Source of the DNA: Drancourtella massiliensis
GTDB lineage: Bacteria; Bacillota; Clostridia; Lachnospirales; Lachnospiraceae
Direction of reading: 5' to 3'
DNA length: 64,000 nt
Assembly: GCF_016900655.1 (NCBI RefSeq)
Contig: NZ_JACJKH010000017.1
Coordinates: 1 to 64,000 of the forward strand
The notes beneath the pieces are model-generated. The model had not been told where the DNA came from. It made no database searches and saw only the letters and a list, made by a program, of their open reading frames with translations. The stretch's first letter is position 1, and every line of letters begins with the position of its first letter. This document shows positions 60,260 through 64,000 of the stretch, one piece after another. Position numbers and translations under genes: made by a program.

Positions 60260-61969
60260 ATGAGAAAAAGAATAAAAAGACTGACGGGTCTTGGCCTGTC
60301 GCTGATACTGATAATGTCCCTGTTCGGATGCAGCAGTGGAAATGCGCAGGTTGCAGATACAGATCCGGATACGCCGGTGGAAGAAGTAACCTTTCCGCTC
60401 GAAGAGACGAAAGAACTTTCGTTTATTACAAGCGCTCCGGCGACGACTACGCAGGAGCCGAATGAGAAACTGATCTTCCAGAGGCTGGAGGAGCAGACTA
60501 ACGTACATATTGACTGGACATGCTTTGTAGATGACCAGTTTGCCGACAAGAAAAACCTTGCTCTGGCGCAGTTCGGCAATCTTCCGGACGGACTTTTTAC
60601 GGCGGGTATGAACGATTACGATCTGCTCCGGTATGCGAAGCAGGGCATCATCATACCACTGGAAAACCTGATCGACAAATATATGCCAAATCTTCAGGCT
60701 GTGTTTGAGAAATATCCGGAATACAGGACCATGGTCGAAGCGCCGGACGGCCACATTTATTCCTTCCCCTGGATTGAGCAGCTGGGTGAGGGCAAGGAAG
60801 CAATCCAGGCTATCGGTGATATCCCGTATATCAATAAGAAGTGGCTGGATTTCCTCGGACTTGAAGTGCCGACTACAACGGAAGAACTGGAGCAGGCGCT
60901 CATCGCATTCCGGGACAATGCAGACGCTCTTGAAAAAGAATTCAATATTGAAGGCGATGTGATCCCGATGTCGTTTATCATCAACAACGGCGACCAGGAT
61001 CCGGCGATTTTGATCAACGGCTTCGGTGAGGGCTATGGAGATACCGGGGATCATTTTGCAGTGACAGATGAAGGCGAGGTAATATATACCACCGTACAGG
61101 AAGGGTATAAAGAAGGGATCAAGTGGCTGCACTCTCTGGTAGAGCAGGATCTTGTGGATCCCGAGGCATTTACCCAGGAGTGGTCCTCATATGTTGCGAA
61201 AGGAAAGAACCACAGATACGGCCTCTGCTTTACATGGGATATCGCAAATATCGACAACTATGAGGACTACGTGATGATGCCGGCGCTGGCAGGACCGGAT
61301 GGTCTTGTCAATATTACAAGGCAGAACGGAAGTGAGACAAGCGGCTTTGACCGCGGAAGATGCGTGCTTACGACCAGCTGCCGCGATACGGCGCTGGCAG
61401 CAGCGTGGATCGACCAGATGTATGCACCGCTCCAGTCACCGCAGAACAACTGGGGAACCTATGGCGAGAAAGATGCGGATAATATCTTCGAGATGAGTAC
61501 AAATGCAGAAGGCGGACCGATGCTGAAGCACCTGGACCTGGGCGACGCCTCGCCGGTGGAGGTGCGGCAGGCACAGTCTGTAAACGGACCGCTCGCTGTG
61601 CTCAATGATTATTATGATGTGTATGTAACACAGCCGGACGATGCGAAATGGCGTCTTGACAACATGCATGAGGTCTATCTGGATGACATGCATAGTAAAT
61701 ATGTTTATCCGAATGTGTTTATGAGCATTGATGATACGAACCGGGTTTCACAGCTTGATACGGATATCAAGAAATATGCGGAACAGAAGAAAGCGGACTG
61801 GATCTTAAACGGCGGGATTGATGAGGAGTGGGACGAGTATCTCCAGAAGATGGAGGACTACGGCTTATCCGAATATCTGCAGATCAAGCAGAAATATTTC
61901 GACAGCTATCAGGAATCCCTTGCAGAGCTTGAAGCGGCAGGATCCGCGGACGACGCGTCCGGAAATTAA
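60260..61969 (+). CDS. Sugar-binding lipoprotein of the ABC importer
   Basis: 569 residues; ATG 60260 with AGGAGG 10 bases upstream (GTG 60257 possible). Signal peptide with lipobox (LILIMSLFGCSSG), so anchored outside. A large family 1 type solute-binding fold: LIFQRLEEQTNVHIDW, LPDGLFTAGMNDYDLLRYAKQ, FPWIEQLGEGKEAI. The length and partner permeases fit LplA-type oligosaccharide binders. The downstream GH32 enzyme suggests fructo-oligosaccharides or sucrose as ligand. Confidence 0.93.
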   Translation: MRKRIKRLTGLGLSLILIMSLFGCSSGNAQVADTDPDTPVEEVTFPLEETKELSFITSAPATTTQEPNEKLIFQRLEEQTNVHIDWTCFVDDQFADKKNLALAQFGNLPDGLFTAGMNDYDLLRYAKQGIIIPLENLIDKYMPNLQAVFEKYPEYRTMVEAPDGHIYSFPWIEQLGEGKEAIQAIGDIPYINKKWLDFLGLEVPTTTEELEQALIAFRDNADALEKEFNIEGDVIPMSFIINNGDQDPAILINGFGEGYGDTGDHFAVTDEGEVIYTTVQEGYKEGIKWLHSLVEQDLVDPEAFTQEWSSYVAKGKNHRYGLCFTWDIANIDNYEDYVMMPALAGPDGLVNITRQNGSETSGFDRGRCVLTTSCRDTALAAAWIDQMYAPLQSPQNNWGTYGEKDADNIFEMSTNAEGGPMLKHLDLGDASPVEVRQAQSVNGPLAVLNDYYDVYVTQPDDAKWRLDNMHEVYLDDMHSKYVYPNVFMSIDDTNRVSQLDTDIKKYAEQKKADWILNGGIDEEWDEYLQKMEDYGLSEYLQIKQKYFDSYQESLAELEAAGSADDASGN

Positions 61970-61991
61970 GAAGGAAAGGAACTGAATCAAT

Positions 61992-63476
61992 ATGACAAGT
62001 CAGACACTGCGTGAAGCAAGAAAATACGAAGAAGCTTCTGAAAAGATGATAAAGAAAGAGGAGCGGCCGGATTTCCATTTGTCTGCGCGCACTGGCTGGA
62101 TGAATGATCCGAACGGCTTCTCATACTACAATGGGCAGTATCATATGTTTTATCAGTATTATCCGTATGAAACAAAATGGGGACCAATGCACTGGGGACA
62201 CGCGGTAAGCAGTGATCTCCTGCACTGGGAATACCTTCCGGCGGCACTTGCACCGGATGATGCTTTTGACCGGGACGGATGTTTCTCCGGGAGCGCGGTA
62301 GCGCTTCCGGACGGCAGGCATCTGCTGATGTATACCGGTGTGCTCCGGGAACGGCAGGCAAACGGCGGATATGGAGATATCCAGACGCAGTGTCTTGCCG
62401 TAGGCGATGGTGTGGATTATGAAAAGTGTGAGATGAACCCGGTCCTGGATAAAGCGGATCTTCCGGAGGGGAGCAGCGCGCATGATTTCCGGGATCCAAA
62501 AATGTGGCAAAAAGAAGACGGCACATACTGCTGCGTGGTCGGAAGCCGGCCAGCAGACGGGAGCGGACAGATATTATTATATACCAGCCCGGATGGATTC
62601 AAATGGAAGTTTAAGAGCATTCTGGCATCCAATCATAATCGTTTCGGAAAGATGTGGGAGTGTCCGGATTTCTTCAGACTGGACGGGAAATGGGTGCTGC
62701 TGACAAGTCCGCAGGATATGCTGCCGAAAGGATTTGAATACCATAACGGAAACGGAACGCTCTGCCTGATCGGAGAATATGATGAGGAGACAGGAACCTT
62801 TACAGAACAGCATGATCAGGCCATTGATTATGGAATTGACTTCTATGCGACTCAGACGATCCTGACACCGGACGGACGTCGGGTGATGATCGGCTGGATG
62901 CAGAACTGGGATGCATGTGCGATCCGCTCGCCGGAAGAAAAATGGCTGGGGCAGATGAGCCTTCCGAGAGAGATTTTTATAAAGAACAACAGGCTTTACC
63001 AGCGTCCGGTCAGAGAGCTGGAAGGGATGCGGAAGAATAAAACAGAGTACCGCAATGTTGCATTTACCGATGTGATACGGCTGGACGGGATCCGGGGCAG
63101 AAGGATCGATCTGGAACTGACCCTCCGCCCCGGCGATTTAGAAAATATGTACCGGAAATTCGCGCTTCGTTTTGCTCAGGATGACACATACCAGACAGCG
63201 CTCAGTTTTCGCCCTCATGAATCCGTTCTTAAAATCGACAGAAAATTCTCCGGTTCCCGAAGAGCGATCATCCATCAGCGCCGGTGTCTGGTGAACAGTA
63301 AAAACGGTGAACTGAAACTGCGGGTGATCCTTGACAGGTTCAGTGCAGAGGTCTTCATAAACGACGGTGAGCAGGTTATGACGGCGACAATCTATACAGA
63401 CCAGTCAGCGGAAGCGATTTCCTTTTTCGCAGACGGAGACGTAAATATCGATGTCGTGAAATATGATCTTGTATAG
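61992..63476 (+). CDS. GH32 beta-fructosidase / sucrose hydrolase
   Basis: 494 residues, no signal peptide, so cytosolic. All GH32 motifs: HLSARTGWMNDPNG with the nucleophile Asp39, YYPYETKWGPMHWGHA, GCFSGSAVALPDG, AHDFRDPKMW (transition-state Asp) and KMWECPDFFRL (acid/base Glu). C-terminal beta-sandwich from about residue 335. Cleaves terminal fructose from sucrose or short fructans brought in by the preceding importer. Because a PTS partner is absent, the substrate is probably not phosphorylated. Confidence 0.95.
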   Translation: MTSQTLREARKYEEASEKMIKKEERPDFHLSARTGWMNDPNGFSYYNGQYHMFYQYYPYETKWGPMHWGHAVSSDLLHWEYLPAALAPDDAFDRDGCFSGSAVALPDGRHLLMYTGVLRERQANGGYGDIQTQCLAVGDGVDYEKCEMNPVLDKADLPEGSSAHDFRDPKMWQKEDGTYCCVVGSRPADGSGQILLYTSPDGFKWKFKSILASNHNRFGKMWECPDFFRLDGKWVLLTSPQDMLPKGFEYHNGNGTLCLIGEYDEETGTFTEQHDQAIDYGIDFYATQTILTPDGRRVMIGWMQNWDACAIRSPEEKWLGQMSLPREIFIKNNRLYQRPVRELEGMRKNKTEYRNVAFTDVIRLDGIRGRRIDLELTLRPGDLENMYRKFALRFAQDDTYQTALSFRPHESVLKIDRKFSGSRRAIIHQRRCLVNSKNGELKLRVILDRFSAEVFINDGEQVMTATIYTDQSAEAISFFADGDVNIDVVKYDLV

Positions 63477-63555
63477 GATACTATATGGCGGAATCGTATC
63501 GTCCATTCGTTCCTGCGGACAGAAAACCCCATGTATCCTGGAGAATGAAACGGAG

Positions 63556-63597
63556 TGGGTAATTACCAGAAGATCAAATGGTAATTACCCGCTTCTT
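63556..63597 (+). terminator. Terminator of the fructoside operon with tandem GGTAATTACC
   Basis: GGGTAATTACC pairs with GGTAATTACCC, followed by GCTTCTT. Each arm is itself a 10-bp palindrome and they end six bases before the next promoter, so they could double as operator sites for the MarR protein encoded downstream. Confidence 0.6.
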
Positions 63598-63624
63598 GAC
63601 ATTTACACAAAACGGATGTAAGAT
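63596..63624 (+). promoter_or_regulatory. Promoter of the marR gene
   Basis: TTGACA, 17-base spacer, TAAGAT, 42 bases before the start codon. Confidence 0.8.
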
Positions 63625-63665
63625 AGTCCATAGTATTTAGAGTTCTAATTAAAGGATGGCAGATT

Positions 63666-64000
63666 ATGAATGAGAAAAGTATTATGGAAAAATATGATAA
63701 ACTGAATCGGAAAATGCAGCGGTATTTTTCCAGCTTTTTTACAGGGACGGCGGTGACCAGCATTCAGGCATTGGTGCTGCAGTATCTTATTGTTGAAACC
63801 AAGAAAAGGGATGTTTTTCCGAAGGACCTGGAAGAGTTCCTGGAGATCAAGCCATCTTCTGTTACAAGCCTGATCAGCAATTTAGAGCGTAACGGTTATC
63901 TGCGCAGGGAAAGTCTGGCGAAGGACGGACGTTACAAAAAGCTTGTTCTGACAGAGAAAACAATGGAAATGGAAGAGGAAATAGAAAAGTGTATTGACAG
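63666..64000 (+). CDS. MarR-family regulator, cut by the window end
   Basis: At least 111 residues; AAAGGA lies 9 bases before ATG 63666. SSFFTGTAVTSIQALVLQYL, then the winged helix (KDLEEFLEIKPSSVTSLISNLERNGYLRRESLAKDGRYKKLVLTEK) with the wing residues DGR typical of MarR. The C-terminal dimerisation helix runs off the window. Own promoter; what it controls lies to the right. Confidence 0.9.
   Translation, partial: MNEKSIMEKYDKLNRKMQRYFSSFFTGTAVTSIQALVLQYLIVETKKRDVFPKDLEEFLEIKPSSVTSLISNLERNGYLRRESLAKDGRYKKLVLTEKTMEMEEEIEKCID

Noticed and set aside
60242-61132. Minus-strand frame of 296 codons opposite the sugar-binding lipoprotein
   Set aside because: Shadow of the intact, well-recognised sense gene; no independent support.
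57001-63597. Shared TAATTACCCGCTT in the hairpins at 57014 and 63580 as a repeat family
   Set aside because: The match is only about 13 bases at the foot of two terminators bracketing one operon; insufficient to claim a repeat.
1-64000. CRISPR arrays, rRNA or tRNA genes
   Set aside because: No regularly spaced repeats, conserved rRNA blocks or cloverleaf with CCA-proximal features were recognised by eye; a dedicated scan was not possible.

Overview
The window looks like a chromosomal segment of a Gram-positive gut anaerobe of the Lachnospiraceae (Clostridia). The evidence is strong AGGAGG-type ribosome binding sites, LytTR and OmpR two-component systems, class B sortase, SleB-type hydrolase, 2-hydroxyacyl-CoA dehydratase/activase proteins, the DUF951-rpsF-ssb-rpsR block, a lysyl-tRNA synthetase carrying a tRNA-binding tail, and conjugative-element families (LPD11, DUF5688, DUF6462). 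The species cannot be fixed from sequence alone. I saw no rRNA, tRNA or CRISPR array.

Layout. 1-5.9 kb is accessory DNA: DUF5688 and LPD11 proteins, a HEPN/MNT toxin-antitoxin pair, a decayed ISLre2-type transposase, and an ISAs1-type element with 17-bp terminal inverted repeats, an extra ORF and a broken transposase. 6-11 kb holds a P-type cation ATPase, a response regulator that has lost its phosphorylation segment, a DMT transporter, uppP and an ADP-ribosylglycohydrolase remnant. 11.6-12.8 kb has a MerR regulator facing a near-ideal MerR-type promoter that now drives a broken alcohol dehydrogenase. 12.9-27 kb holds a giant double-activase protein, an OmpR/kinase pair, a prepilin-type peptidase, riboflavin kinase, a DUF3810 membrane protein, lrgAB, threonine aldolase, and a dehydratase subunit followed by a dehydratase-activase fusion. 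27-34 kb holds an orphan FtsX-like permease, two small coupled ORFs, and a LytTR regulator/sensor pair with a lipoprotein and a DUF1648/PH membrane protein. 34-42 kb holds a conjugative helicase scrap fused to the start of hxlA (frameshifted), hxlB, a KDPG-type aldolase, Uma2, and a LysR regulator divergent from a three-gene cassette (IlvD/Edd dehydratase, ornithine-cyclodeaminase-like, M24 peptidase). 42-54 kb is largely housekeeping: sortase B, DUF951, rpsF-ssb-rpsR, SleB-like hydrolase, a patatin-argF continuous frame, birA, dusB, greA, lysS. 54.2-57 kb is a patchwork of conjugative-element fragments (DUF6462 pair, ParA-CnaB chimera, Fic remnant). 57-63.5 kb is a LacI-controlled sugar ABC importer with a GH32 beta-fructosidase, and a MarR gene runs off the right edge.

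The most striking overall theme is the density of genes broken by internal deletions that remove conserved cores (ISLre2, ISAs1, response regulator, ADP-ribosylglycohydrolase, Fe-alcohol dehydrogenase, ParA/CnaB, Fic), alongside single-base frameshifts (hxlA, alcohol dehydrogenase, Fic, ISAs1 transposase). These sit mostly in accessory DNA while housekeeping genes are intact. The other notable signals are non-coding: a terminator-tail palindromic repeat with a compensatory base-pair change between two copies, a perfect 44-bp palindrome, an S6:S18-like leader that can sequester the rpsF ribosome binding site, and a 19-bp-spacer MerR promoter.
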